From contig CANRLC010000014.1 of NCBI GenBank assembly GCA_947631405.1, positions 1 to 43,318 on the forward strand: 43,318 bases of DNA, given 5' to 3'. Both the position numbers and the translations under genes were made by a program. Every line of letters begins with the position of its first letter. Within the stretch, counting starts at the first letter, position 1. This DNA is from an uncultured Clostridia bacterium (GTDB lineage: Bacteria > Bacillota > Clostridia > Christensenellales > Aristaeellaceae). The notes under the pieces are model-generated. The model saw nothing but the letters and a program-made list of their open reading frames with translations. It ran no database searches and was not told where the DNA came from. Shown here piece after piece: positions 8,590 to 16,590 of this stretch.

Positions 8590-9714
8590 TCAGATGACGA
8601 CGTTCTTGGCGATCACGATCGGGTAGGCGGCGGGGGCGATCAGGCGGCCGTTGCGGCGGATGACGCTCTGCTTGTCGAGGATGCAGTGATCGACCTCGGC
8701 GCCCTCCTGAATCTGCGCGTCCTGCATGACGATGGAGTTCTTGACCACCGCGTTCTTGGCGACCTTGACGCCGCGGAAGAGGACGGAGTTGATGACCGTG
8801 CCCTCGATGACGCAGCCGTTGGCCACCAGAGAGTTGCTGCACTGGCTGTCCGCCACATAGCGGGCGGGCAGGTCGTCGCGCACCTTGGTGTAGACGGGCA
8901 GATCCGCCGGGAAGAGCTGGCGGCGCACGTCGCCGCGAAGCAGCGACATGTTGAAGTTGAAGTAGGACTGGATCGAGTCGATCTGGCAGGCCAGCCCCTT
9001 GTACTCGTAACCGTAGACCTTCAGGTTGCCCTCGTTGATGTTGCGCTGGAGGATGTCGCGGTCGAAGTCGTGCAGGCCGTTGGCCGCGCCCTGCTCCACG
9101 AGCTGGCGCAGCAGCTCGCGCCGGGTGATGTAGATCTTGAGCGAGGCGCAGTCGCGCGTGGGCACGGCGGAGCCGATCTCCATGCCGGTGACGACGCCCG
9201 CATCGTTCACGGAGAGATAGGTGTCGTTTTCGCCCTCGGTGCCCATGGCCTTGGGGCCGCGCGTGTAGAGCATGGTGACGTCGGCCTCGCGCTCGATGTG
9301 GGCGCGCAGCGCGTCGCTGAAATCGACGTTGTAGACGGTGTGGCTGTTGGTCAGCACGATGTACTCCTGCGTGGACAGGCGCAGGAAATTCGTGTTGGAC
9401 TTGAGCGCGTCCAGAAGCCCGGAGTACACGCCCATGTTCTCCCGCGTGAGGAACGGCGGCAGGATGACCAGACCCTGCTTGCCGTGCAGATCCCACTCGC
9501 GGCCGGAGCCGATGTGATCCATCAGCGAGGAGTAGTTCTTCTGGGTGATGATGCCCACGTTCTTGATGCCGGAGTGTACCATCGAGGAGAGCTGGAAGTC
9601 GATCACGCGATAGCGCCCGGCGATGGGCAGCGCGGCGACTGCGCGCTGGCTGGTCAGTTCGCCCAGATGGATGTCGTTTTCACCGGTGTAGATCAAACCC
9701 ATGACGTCTTTCAT
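8590..9714 (-). CDS. glgD: GlgD, regulatory-type ADP-glucose pyrophosphorylase subunit
   Basis: A protein of 374 residues homologous to GlgC. It keeps the fold landmarks (RAVAALPIAGRYRVIDFQLS, the GSGREWDL segment, and C-terminal left-handed beta-helix repeats such as CSNSLVANGCVIEGTVINS). It has lost the catalytic signatures: the position of GlgC's [11 protein letters not shown] reads LTNSHTVYNVDF. In Bacillota GlgD forms a hetero-oligomer with GlgC and tunes its activity; that is family knowledge. The TAAGGAGGA site before the ATG at 9714 is excellent. It is 13 bp downstream of glgC in the same operon. Slightly shorter than GlgC, as usual. Confidence 0.92.
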   Translation of the reverse strand: MKDVMGLIYTGENDIHLGELTSQRAVAALPIAGRYRVIDFQLSSMVHSGIKNVGIITQKNYSSLMDHIGSGREWDLHGKQGLVILPPFLTRENMGVYSGLLDALKSNTNFLRLSTQEYIVLTNSHTVYNVDFSDALRAHIEREADVTMLYTRGPKAMGTEGENDTYLSVNDAGVVTGMEIGSAVPTRDCASLKIYITRRELLRQLVEQGAANGLHDFDRDILQRNINEGNLKVYGYEYKGLACQIDSIQSYFNFNMSLLRGDVRRQLFPADLPVYTKVRDDLPARYVADSQCSNSLVANGCVIEGTVINSVLFRGVKVAKNAVVKNSIVMQDAQIQEGAEVDHCILDKQSVIRRNGRLIAPAAYPIVIAKNVVI

Positions 9715-9727
9715 GTTGGCATCCTCC

Positions 9728-10906
9728 TTACTGCTCGTCGGCGTCTACCTGCACGCCGGCGGCCACCTTTTCGCCCGGACCGATGGTGGCCTTCGGGCCG
9801 ACGACGGCGATCTTGCCCGTCTCCTCACCGATGATCGCGCCCGCGCAGATGTGCGCGTTCTCGGCCACGATGGCCCGGCGCACGACCGCGCCGCGCTCGA
9901 TGACCGCGCCCGGCATGATGACGGCGTCGGTGATCTCCGAGCCGGTGTCGGCCAGCACGCCCGCGAAGAGGACGGAGTGGGTGACCACGCCGCGCACGTC
10001 GCAGCCCTCGGTGATGAGGGAATTGACCACCTTCGCGCCCTCGTCGATGTAGTGCGGCGGCATGCCGGAGGTACGCGCGTAGATGCGCCAGCGCTTGTCG
10101 TACAGGTCGATGGGCATGGGCATCTCGAGCAAATCCATGTTGGCCTCCCAGAGGGACTCGATGGTGCCCACGTCCTTCCAGTAGCCGTCGAAGGTGTAGG
10201 TGTAGAGCTTCTGCTGCTCGGCGAGCATCATCGGGATGATGTTCTTGCCGAAGTCGTTGTCGCTCTTGGGGTTGGCCTCGTCCTCCTCCAGATACTTGCG
10301 CATCTTGCTCCACGAGAAGATGTACACGCCCATGGACGCCTTGTTGCTCTTGGGCTTGGCGGGCTTTTCCTCAAACTCGGTGATGCGGTTGTCGCTGTCG
10401 GTGTTGAGGATGCCGAAGCGGGGCGCCTCCTCCCACGGAACCTCGCGCACGGCGATGGTCAGGTCGGCGTCCTTGGCGATGTGCGCCTGCAGCATCGCGT
10501 TGTAGTCCATCTTGTAGATGTGATCGCCGGAGAGCACCAGCACATAGTCCGGATCCCACTGGGCGATGAAGGGGATGTTCTGGTAGATGGCGTTCGCCGT
10601 GCCCTTGTACCACTCGCCGGTCTTGCCGGTCTGGTACGGGGGCAGCACGAAGACGCCGCCGTTGGCCAGGTCGAGATCCCACGGCGAGCCGGAGCCGATG
10701 TAGGCGTTCAGCTCCAGCGGGCGGTACTGCGTCAGCACGCCCACCACGTCGATGCCCGAATTGGTGCAGTTGGACAGCGGAAAATCGATGATGCGGTACT
10801 TTCCGCCATAGGGGACCGCCGGCTTGGCCACGCTCTTGGTCAGGATGCCCAGACGGCTGCCTTGACCGCCGGCCAGCAGCATGGCGACGCATTTTTTCTT
10901 CCTCAT
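9728..10906 (-). CDS. glgC: Glucose-1-phosphate adenylyltransferase
   Basis: A protein of 392 residues making ADP-glucose from ATP and glucose-1-phosphate, the committed step of glycogen synthesis. Visible motifs are the nucleotide loop [17 protein letters not shown], the [20 protein letters not shown] segment, GTANAIYQN and the catalytic [11 protein letters not shown]. The C-terminal beta-helix has hexapeptide repeats ([19 protein letters not shown]). The ATG at 10906 begins [13 protein letters not shown] and has CACAGGAG upstream; a longer in-frame ORF upstream has no homology and is ignored. First gene of glgC-glgD with its own extended -10 promoter. Confidence 0.95.
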   Translation of the reverse strand: MRKKKCVAMLLAGGQGSRLGILTKSVAKPAVPYGGKYRIIDFPLSNCTNSGIDVVGVLTQYRPLELNAYIGSGSPWDLDLANGGVFVLPPYQTGKTGEWYKGTANAIYQNIPFIAQWDPDYVLVLSGDHIYKMDYNAMLQAHIAKDADLTIAVREVPWEEAPRFGILNTDSDNRITEFEEKPAKPKSNKASMGVYIFSWSKMRKYLEEDEANPKSDNDFGKNIIPMMLAEQQKLYTYTFDGYWKDVGTIESLWEANMDLLEMPMPIDLYDKRWRIYARTSGMPPHYIDEGAKVVNSLITEGCDVRGVVTHSVLFAGVLADTGSEITDAVIMPGAVIERGAVVRRAIVAENAHICAGAIIGEETGKIAVVGPKATIGPGEKVAAGVQVDADEQ

Positions 10907-10978
10907 CGTGAACACGCTCCTGTGATGTTGGGTTGGTTCGTGCCGGAGACGACCCCCGCGCAGTTCCCATTTGCAATC

Positions 10979-10987
10979 ATTATAGCA
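10979..10987 (-). promoter_or_regulatory. Extended -10 promoter for glgCD
   Basis: On the minus strand the sequence is TGCTATAAT, 73 bases before the glgC ATG, with no strong -35 hexamer (TTTCCC at 17 bp). It is the same extended -10 element as before the solute-binding protein gene at 1170. Confidence 0.65.
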
Positions 10988-11131
10988 TAAAATGCGCAAA
11001 AGGGAAAGCCAATTCATGTCGCGGTGCGCCAAAAGCTTTCCAAATCCCCCGCATTTGCGTGCGCAAAACGTCCTGCCGGGCGGATTTTGTCCCGATCGAC
11101 GCGCCGCATGCGCACAACCTCCGCGCGCGAA

Positions 11132-11160
11132 ATTGCAAATTTTCCCGCGCTGCGGTATAA
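11132..11160 (+). promoter_or_regulatory. Sigma-70-type promoter of the rsuA operon
   Basis: TTGCAA, a 17-bp spacer and TATAAT, ending 45 bases before the GTG of rsuA. Confidence 0.8.
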
Positions 11161-11205
11161 TCTTCACAAAGGCCGTCCGGTTGACGGCCGCAAGGAGGGA
11201 GCGCC

Positions 11206-11946
11206 GTGGGCGAGCGGATGCGGCTGGACAAGCTGATGGCCCTGATGGGCGAGGGCACGCGCAGCGAGGCGCGCGCCCTCATCCGCGCGGGCCGCGTGCT
11301 CGTGGATGGAAAACCCGCCGCCGATCCCGCCGCGCAGATCGACGCCGGGGCGGCGGACGTGCGGCTGGACGGCCGGGCGCTGTGCTACCGCCCGACGCGC
11401 CATGTGATGCTCAACAAGCCCGCGGGCGTATTGACCGCCGCGCGCGACCGCTCGCAGCGCACGGTCATGGATCTGCTGCCGCCGCTCTACGCGGCGATGG
11501 GCTGCATGCCCGCCGGGCGGCTGGACAAGGATACCGAGGGGCTGCTCATCCTCACCAGCGACGGGCAGCTCGCCCACCGGCTGATCTCTCCCCGGCACGA
11601 GGTGGGCAAGGTGTACGAGGCGCGCGTGGACGGGCTGCTCGCGGTGGCGGACGTCGAGGCGTTCGCCGCGGGGCTGCATATCGACGACGCGGACGGCGCG
11701 TTTGACGCGCGCGCGGCGGCGCTGACCATCGTCTCCTCCTCGCCGGGGGAGAGCGTGGCGCGCGTGCGCGTGACGGAGGGGCGCTACCATCAGGTGAAGC
11801 GCATGTTCGCCGCGCGCGGCGTTTCGGTGACGCATTTGAAGCGCCTGTCCATCGGCGCGCTCTCGCTCGATCCCGCGCTCGCGAGCGGGCAGTGGCGCGA
11901 ATTGACGGACGAGGAGGTTGCCCTGCTGAAGCGGGAGGCGCCGTAG
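11206..11946 (+). CDS. rsuA: 16S rRNA pseudouridine synthase, RsuA family
   Basis: A protein of 246 residues that isomerises a uridine of small-subunit rRNA (U516 in the E. coli enzyme). An N-terminal S4 RNA-binding domain ([20 protein letters not shown] through AGRVLVDGK) is followed by the synthase domain. The catalytic motif is [17 protein letters not shown] with the nucleophilic Asp in [23 protein letters not shown] follows, and the KRMF box lies near the C-terminus. I use the GTG at 11206 because AAGGAGG lies 7 bases upstream; the next ATG (11218) would be 19 bases away. RluB/RluF-like assignment cannot be fully excluded, but the arrangement fits RsuA. First gene of a four-gene operon. 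Confidence 0.88.
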   Translation: MGERMRLDKLMALMGEGTRSEARALIRAGRVLVDGKPAADPAAQIDAGAADVRLDGRALCYRPTRHVMLNKPAGVLTAARDRSQRTVMDLLPPLYAAMGCMPAGRLDKDTEGLLILTSDGQLAHRLISPRHEVGKVYEARVDGLLAVADVEAFAAGLHIDDADGAFDARAAALTIVSSSPGESVARVRVTEGRYHQVKRMFAARGVSVTHLKRLSIGALSLDPALASGQWRELTDEEVALLKREAP

Positions 11947-11987
11947 GGAGCCGCCTCATACCGACCGACGCAAAGGAAGGGAACGCG

Positions 11988-12641
11988 ATGGCCGATCACT
12001 ACTACACCGCGCAGCCGCTCAGCGCACACGAGGAGCGGCGCTTTGCCGCCGAGTTCGCGGGCCGCGCGCTGCGCTTTGAGACGGACGCGGGCGTGTTTTC
12101 AAAGCAGCACATCGATCCCGGCAGCCTGCTGCTGTGCCGGTGTCTGCCGGAGGATCTGCACGGCGACGTGCTGGACATGGGCTGCGGCTGGGGCGCGATG
12201 ACCGTGATGACGCTGGCGGCGCGCCCGGGTGTGCATATGACGATGGCGGATGTCAACGAGCGCGCTTTGGCGCTGGCGCGGCGCAACGTCGAGGTCAACG
12301 GCATGCAGGCCCGCGCGCTGCTCTCGGACGGGTTTTCGGCGGTGGAGGGGCGCTTTGACGCGGTATTGACCAACCCGCCCATCCGCGCGGGCAAGGCCGT
12401 CGTCTACGGCATCTTCGCAGACGCGCGGGCGCATTTGAAGCCCGGCGGCCTGCTGCTGACCGTGGTGCGCAAGCAGCAGGGCGCGCCCAGCGCGCTCAAG
12501 TATTTGCAGGGCCTCTACGCCTCGGCCGAGGTGATCGAGCGCGAGGGCGGCTACTGGATCATCGCCTGCCGCACGGGAGCGGACGGGAGGAAAAACGCAG
12601 GAAGCGACGGAAAGGATGAAGGAAGCGATGGAACGATTTGA
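11988..12641 (+). CDS. RsmC-like class I SAM methyltransferase
   Basis: A protein of 217 residues of the MTS (small methyltransferase, RsmC/YbxB) family, which methylates a 16S rRNA guanine in characterised members. Motifs: VLDMGCGWGAMTVMTLA (SAM-binding motif I), the acidic residue in MADVNERAL (motif II) and the catalytic TNPPI (LTNPPIRAGKAVVYGIF). HLKPGGLLLTVVRKQQGA precedes the C-terminus. The opening HYYTAQPLSAHEERRF is typical of the Bacillota subfamily. The start ATG has AAGGAAGG 8 bases upstream. The last 17 residues (RKNAGSDGKDEG...) are low-complexity and overlap the start of malY, suggesting a stop codon that slid into the neighbour. It follows rsuA by 41 bp, a coherent rRNA-modification pair. 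Confidence 0.85.
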   Translation: MADHYYTAQPLSAHEERRFAAEFAGRALRFETDAGVFSKQHIDPGSLLLCRCLPEDLHGDVLDMGCGWGAMTVMTLAARPGVHMTMADVNERALALARRNVEVNGMQARALLSDGFSAVEGRFDAVLTNPPIRAGKAVVYGIFADARAHLKPGGLLLTVVRKQQGAPSALKYLQGLYASAEVIEREGGYWIIACRTGADGRKNAGSDGKDEGSDGTI

Positions 12642-13806
12642 CCGGGCGTACTTCGACGCGGGCGTGCCCCGCGTAGGGACGGACAGCGTGAAGTGGGACG
12701 GCATGCTCGCCGAGACGGGCGACCGCGACATGCTCCCCATGTGGGTGGCGGATATGGACTTCCCCTCGCCGCCCGCGGTCTACGACGCGCTCGCGGGCGT
12801 GCTCGCGCGCAGAACGTGGGGCTACACGATCAGCGGCGAGGCGGACGCGCAGGCGCTTTGCGGCTTCTGGGCGCGCCGCCACGGCGTGACGCTCGACCCC
12901 TCGTGGGTGCTGCAAAGCCCGTGCGTGGTCACGGGGCTGCGCGTCGCCGTGCAGGCGGCGACCGAGCCGGGCGAGGGCGTGCTGGTGCAGCCGCCCGTGT
13001 ACGGGCCGTTCTTCGCCTCGATCAAGGACGCCGGGCGGCGCGTGGTGGAAAGCCCGCTCGCGCGGGACGCGCGGGGCCGCTATAGCATGGACTTGGCGGA
13101 CATGGAAAACCGCCTGCGCGGCGGCCAGGCGCGCGCGGTGATGCTCTGCTCGCCGCACAACCCCTGCGGACGCGTGTGGTCGCGCGACGAGATGCAAGCC
13201 GTCATGGCGCTCTGCGCGCGCTACGGCGCGACGCTCATCTGCGACGAGATCCACGCGGACTTCGTCTACGCGCCGAACCGGCATGTGAGCGTGATGGCGC
13301 TGCCCGCGGCGTGCAAGCGCGTGATGCTCTGCGCGGCGAGCAAGACGTTTAACGTCGCCGGGCTGGAGCAGAGCGCGATCGTCTGCGACGACGAGGCGCT
13401 GCGGGCGCGCATGGCCGCGCAGATGAACGCCTCGGGCGTCAAGGCGGGCAACGCGTTCGCGCTGGCGGCGACGCGCGCGGCCTACACGGGCTGCGACGCG
13501 TGGCTGGACGGGCTGCTTTGCTACCTCGCGGAAAACCGCGACGCGGCGGTGGCGTTCCTGCGCGAAACCCTGCCCGCGGTCGTCGTGACGCCGCTGGAGG
13601 CGACCTACCTGCTGTGGCTCGACTGCCGCGCGCTGGGCCTGCCGCAGGAGGAGCTTCTTTCCCGCGTGGCGGCCGCGCATGTGAAGGTGAACGACGGATT
13701 GTTCTTCGGCGAACTGGGGCGGGGCTTTATCCGCCTCAATATCGGCTGCCCGCGCGCGCAGCTCATGGAGGCGCTTCGCCGCATCGCGGGCGCGCTCGGC
13801 GCGTGA
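12628..13806 (+). CDS. MalY/PatB-type PLP aminotransferase / cystathionine beta-lyase
   Basis: A protein of 392 residues, fold type I PLP enzyme. Diagnostic are MWVADMDFPSPPAVYDALA, WGYTI, the CSPHNPCGRVW segment, the CDEIHADFVY aspartate and the PLP lysine in AASKTFNVAGLEQS. Family members cleave cystathionine or cysteine C-S bonds, or transaminate. I chose the ATG at 12628 (MERFDRAYFD) because AAGGA lies 6-7 bases before it; an in-frame ATG at 12616 is also possible. It overlaps the methyltransferase gene by 14 bases, so it is translationally linked to it. Family sure; lyase versus aminotransferase activity not decidable here. Confidence 0.88.
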   Translation: MERFDRAYFDAGVPRVGTDSVKWDGMLAETGDRDMLPMWVADMDFPSPPAVYDALAGVLARRTWGYTISGEADAQALCGFWARRHGVTLDPSWVLQSPCVVTGLRVAVQAATEPGEGVLVQPPVYGPFFASIKDAGRRVVESPLARDARGRYSMDLADMENRLRGGQARAVMLCSPHNPCGRVWSRDEMQAVMALCARYGATLICDEIHADFVYAPNRHVSVMALPAACKRVMLCAASKTFNVAGLEQSAIVCDDEALRARMAAQMNASGVKAGNAFALAATRAAYTGCDAWLDGLLCYLAENRDAAVAFLRETLPAVVVTPLEATYLLWLDCRALGLPQEELLSRVAAAHVKVNDGLFFGELGRGFIRLNIGCPRAQLMEALRRIAGALGA

Positions 13807-13831
13807 ACTGACGGCTCGGAGGGATTACGAC

Positions 13832-15205
13832 ATGGAGATCAATGAAAAACTCGACGCGGCGCTGCTCGCGCTGCGGCAGGACATGACGGACACGCTCGCG
13901 CGCTGGGTGCGCGTGCCGAGCGTGCGCGCGGAAAAAAGCGCGCCGAACGCGCCCTTCGGCGCGGACGTGCGCCGCATACTGGACGTCGCGATGGCGGACA
14001 TCGCCCGGCTGGGCCTGACGCCGCGCGACGTGGACGGCTACGCCTGCGACGCCGAGATCGGGCGGGGCGAGGAGACGGTCGCCGTGCTGGCGCATCTGGA
14101 CGTGGTGCCCGCGGGCGACGGCTGGACGCACGACCCGTTCGGCGCGGCGATCGAGGGCGACCGCCTGTACGGGCGCGGCGCGGGGGACGACAAAGGCCCG
14201 GCAGTGGCGGCGCTGTTTGCGATGCGCGCGCTGCTCGACGCGGGCGTGCCGCTCGGCAAGCGCTGCCGCCTCATCCTCGGCTGCGACGAGGAGAGCGGCA
14301 TGGAGGATCTTCAGCACTACGAGCGCGCGATCGGCCTGCCGGAAAAGGGCTTTTCGCCGGACGCCGACTTCCCGGTCATCAACACGGAGAAGGGCATCCT
14401 CGGCATGAGCTTCGCCGCGCCGATGGAGGACGCGCGCCTGTTGGCGCTCGACGCGGGCACGCGGCGCAACATCGTGCCGGGCGCGGCGCAGGCGCTCTTG
14501 CGCGGCGACTGGCGCGCGCAGGCGGCGGACGCGTTCGACGCGCCGGACGACGTTTGCGAGATCGAGGCGTCGCTGGAGGGTGGCGATACGCGCATCCGCG
14601 TGACGGGCGTCCCGGCGCATGCCTCCATGCCCGGCGACGGGCGCAACGCGGCGAAGATGCTGCTTCGGGTGCTCGCGCGCATCGGCGTGGGCGGCGCGGC
14701 GGTGGCGCTGCTCGACGAGGCTGTCGGCGACGAGGACGCGGGCGTGGCGCTGGGCATCGCCGGGCGCGACGAGGTCTCCGGCGCGCTGACGATCAACCTC
14801 GGCCTGCTTTCGCTCGAGGAGGGGACGCTGCGCGCGACATTCGACTGCCGCTATCCCGTGTTCTTTAGCGGCGACGCCATCGTACATACGGTGAGCGCGC
14901 GGCTGGCCCCGGCGCGCTTCGCGCTGACGGAGCGCGACGACAGCGCGCCGCACCACGTCCCGGCGAGCAGCCCGCTGGTGCAGCGCCTCGTCGAGGTCTA
15001 TCGCGCGCTCACGGGCGAGGACGGCGCACCCTTCGCCATCGGCGGCGGCACTTACGCGCGCCACCTGAAGGAGGGCGTCGCCTTCGGCATGCTCTTCCCG
15101 GGCGAGCCGGAGCTGGCGCATCAGGCGGAGGAATATGTGTCGCTGGAGAGCCCGTTTAAGGCCGCGCGCATCTACGCCTACGCCATCGCGGCGCTCTGCG
15201 CCTGA
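13832..15205 (+). CDS. pepV: Dipeptidase PepV (M20 metallopeptidase)
   Basis: A protein of 457 residues, close to the family's usual length. It cleaves dipeptides in the cytoplasm with two zinc ions. Zinc and catalytic residues are visible: AHLDVVPAGDGWTHDPF (His and catalytic Asp), LYGRGAGDDKGP (bridging Asp), CDEESGMEDL (catalytic Glu pair) and FSPDADFPVINTEKG (zinc Asp). The lid domain lies between residues about 185 and 375, and the last zinc His is in GGGTYARHLKEGVAFG. It starts 25 bp after malY and ends the operon. A cysteine/cystathionine lyase plus dipeptidase pairing would fit amino-acid scavenging. Confidence 0.93.
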   Translation: MEINEKLDAALLALRQDMTDTLARWVRVPSVRAEKSAPNAPFGADVRRILDVAMADIARLGLTPRDVDGYACDAEIGRGEETVAVLAHLDVVPAGDGWTHDPFGAAIEGDRLYGRGAGDDKGPAVAALFAMRALLDAGVPLGKRCRLILGCDEESGMEDLQHYERAIGLPEKGFSPDADFPVINTEKGILGMSFAAPMEDARLLALDAGTRRNIVPGAAQALLRGDWRAQAADAFDAPDDVCEIEASLEGGDTRIRVTGVPAHASMPGDGRNAAKMLLRVLARIGVGGAAVALLDEAVGDEDAGVALGIAGRDEVSGALTINLGLLSLEEGTLRATFDCRYPVFFSGDAIVHTVSARLAPARFALTERDDSAPHHVPASSPLVQRLVEVYRALTGEDGAPFAIGGGTYARHLKEGVAFGMLFPGEPELAHQAEEYVSLESPFKAARIYAYAIAALCA

Positions 15206-15320
15206 CGCGCCGGGCGGGGCATTTGCTTGCCCCAAATCTATGCCCAGCGCCCAAATCCATGTGGATTCGATTTAGAAGCGAAACAATCACGAAAAGAAGA
15301 GGATCGCCTTTTTGACAGCC

Positions 15321-15364
15321 AACGGCCGCTTTTCCCTGATTCAAAAAGGGGAGAAGCGGCCGTT
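15321..15364. terminator. Long inverted repeat between convergent genes
   Basis: AACGGCCGCTT and AAGCGGCCGTT form an 11-bp perfect outer stem; the inner arms TTCCC/GGGGA pair partly across an A-rich loop. It sits between the pepV stop and the stop of the leftward ATPase gene. No U-tract flanks it on either strand, so it is a strong hairpin but not a textbook terminator. Confidence 0.5.
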
Positions 15365-15371
15365 GCGCGCA

Positions 15372-16448
15372 TCATTCCCGCCCAACGCGCGCGTCCTCGA
15401 GCGAGGCGAGCGTCCCGTCGAGCATCTCCTGCCAGCGGGCAAAGTCCATGTTGGGGACGTAGAAGGTCTCCAATTCGTCGTGGAGCTGCTTGGCCTGCGC
15501 GAGCGCGGCGACGGCGCGGTGCATGTGCAGCTTCACGTCGGCGCGGCCCTGTTCCAGCGTACATTCGCAGCGCAGCAGCGCGCTCTGCGGAACGCACGCG
15601 GCGAAGTCGAAGAGCTGCTCGGAGGGCAGCAGGTCGCTGGTGGTGACGAGCGTCTCCAGCGCTGGGATGGACAGGTGCAGCAGGCGGCCCGGCGCGGCGG
15701 GGCAGAGGTGCTCCTCGACCGAATAGCCCGCCCCCTGCGCAGCGAGGCTGACGCGCCGCAACACGGGCGTCAGGTCGCTGGCCCAGTGCCGCGCCAGACG
15801 GATGACGCGAGGGCGCGCGTTCTCGGCGATCAGGCACAGCTCGCCCTTGGGCGTCACGGCGTCGGTGATGACGGGGCGCACGCGGGGTTGGCTTTGCGGC
15901 GGCGCGTCCACGCCGAGCACGGTCTGAATCAGCGCGCGGAGCATCCGCTCCTCCCGCTCCGGCTCGACGGCGGCGGCGAGCAGCGCGGCGTTGTCCTGCA
16001 TGATCGCGCGGGCGGCCTGCATGCAGGCGCGTGCGCGGCGCGTACAGGCGGCGTTGTCCGCCATGCACTCGCGAATTTGCGGCAGGCGCGGGCGCATCGC
16101 CTCCTCGTCGAGGCACTCGCCCAGATTGACGATGCTGTCCCGCGCGCCGGGGAATTGCGGATCGACGATGTGCGGCGCGGTGCCGTCGAGGATGAGCACG
16201 CCCGCGCGCGGCGCGGCGACGGCGTCGAGGCTGTCCGGATCGCCCGAGCAAAAGTAGAGCGTGGACGGCTGGCCGTCCCCGCAGAGCGCGGCGTGTACCC
16301 GCCGCATGAACGTCGATTTGCCCACGCCCGGCCCGCCCTTGAGGATGAGCTTTCGCCGCAGCTCGGCGTCCGGGAGCAGGTGATCGAAGCAGGAAACAAA
16401 GCCATCCGGGGTCATCGCGCCCGGGAAGAGCGCCCTCGCGGTACTCAT
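15372..16448 (-). CDS. P-loop ATPase, PRK06851-like, with degenerate second half
   Basis: A protein of 358 residues. The N-terminal half has a perfect Walker A (LILKGGPGVGKSTFMRRV). It is followed by LYFCSGDPDSLDAV, VLILDGTAPHIVDPQFPGA (Walker B-like with the TAPH box) and SIVNLGECLDE, the signature of PRK06851-type proteins. Those proteins normally carry two such P-loop domains in tandem. Here the second half starts at about VTPKGELCLIAENARPRVI and lacks a Walker A, although PSEQLFDFAACVP and flanking residues still look homologous. I chose the ATG at 16448 because GGAGGG is 6 bases upstream. Cellular role unknown. Confidence 0.7.
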   Translation of the reverse strand: MSTARALFPGAMTPDGFVSCFDHLLPDAELRRKLILKGGPGVGKSTFMRRVHAALCGDGQPSTLYFCSGDPDSLDAVAAPRAGVLILDGTAPHIVDPQFPGARDSIVNLGECLDEEAMRPRLPQIRECMADNAACTRRARACMQAARAIMQDNAALLAAAVEPEREERMLRALIQTVLGVDAPPQSQPRVRPVITDAVTPKGELCLIAENARPRVIRLARHWASDLTPVLRRVSLAAQGAGYSVEEHLCPAAPGRLLHLSIPALETLVTTSDLLPSEQLFDFAACVPQSALLRCECTLEQGRADVKLHMHRAVAALAQAKQLHDELETFYVPNMDFARWQEMLDGTLASLEDARVGRE

Positions 16449-16523
16449 CGGCATCCCTCCAGATCTTTGGCCCGTGGGCCTGCCGGGAGGATATGCGCCG
16501 CGCGGCGGCTTCATGCGGCGCGG

Positions 16524-16560
16524 AAAAAGCGCCTTTCCCCAAGTCGAGGAAAGGCGCTTT
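16524..16560 (-). terminator. Intrinsic terminator of the Thr-Pro-rich surface protein gene
   Basis: On the minus strand AAAGCGCCTTTCC pairs with GGAAAGGCGCTTT, then TT; the stem of about 13 bp is followed by T residues. It starts 30 bases beyond the stop codon. Confidence 0.8.
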
Positions 16561-16590
16561 GCAGCGATGCCTTTGTAAGACGCGCGGCGC

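Noticed and set aside
6276..8597. A 773-codon plus-strand open frame opposite glgA
   Set aside because: Glycine/Leu/Arg-rich mirror of the GlgA repeats. The minus strand encodes a full GlgA with its conserved motifs.
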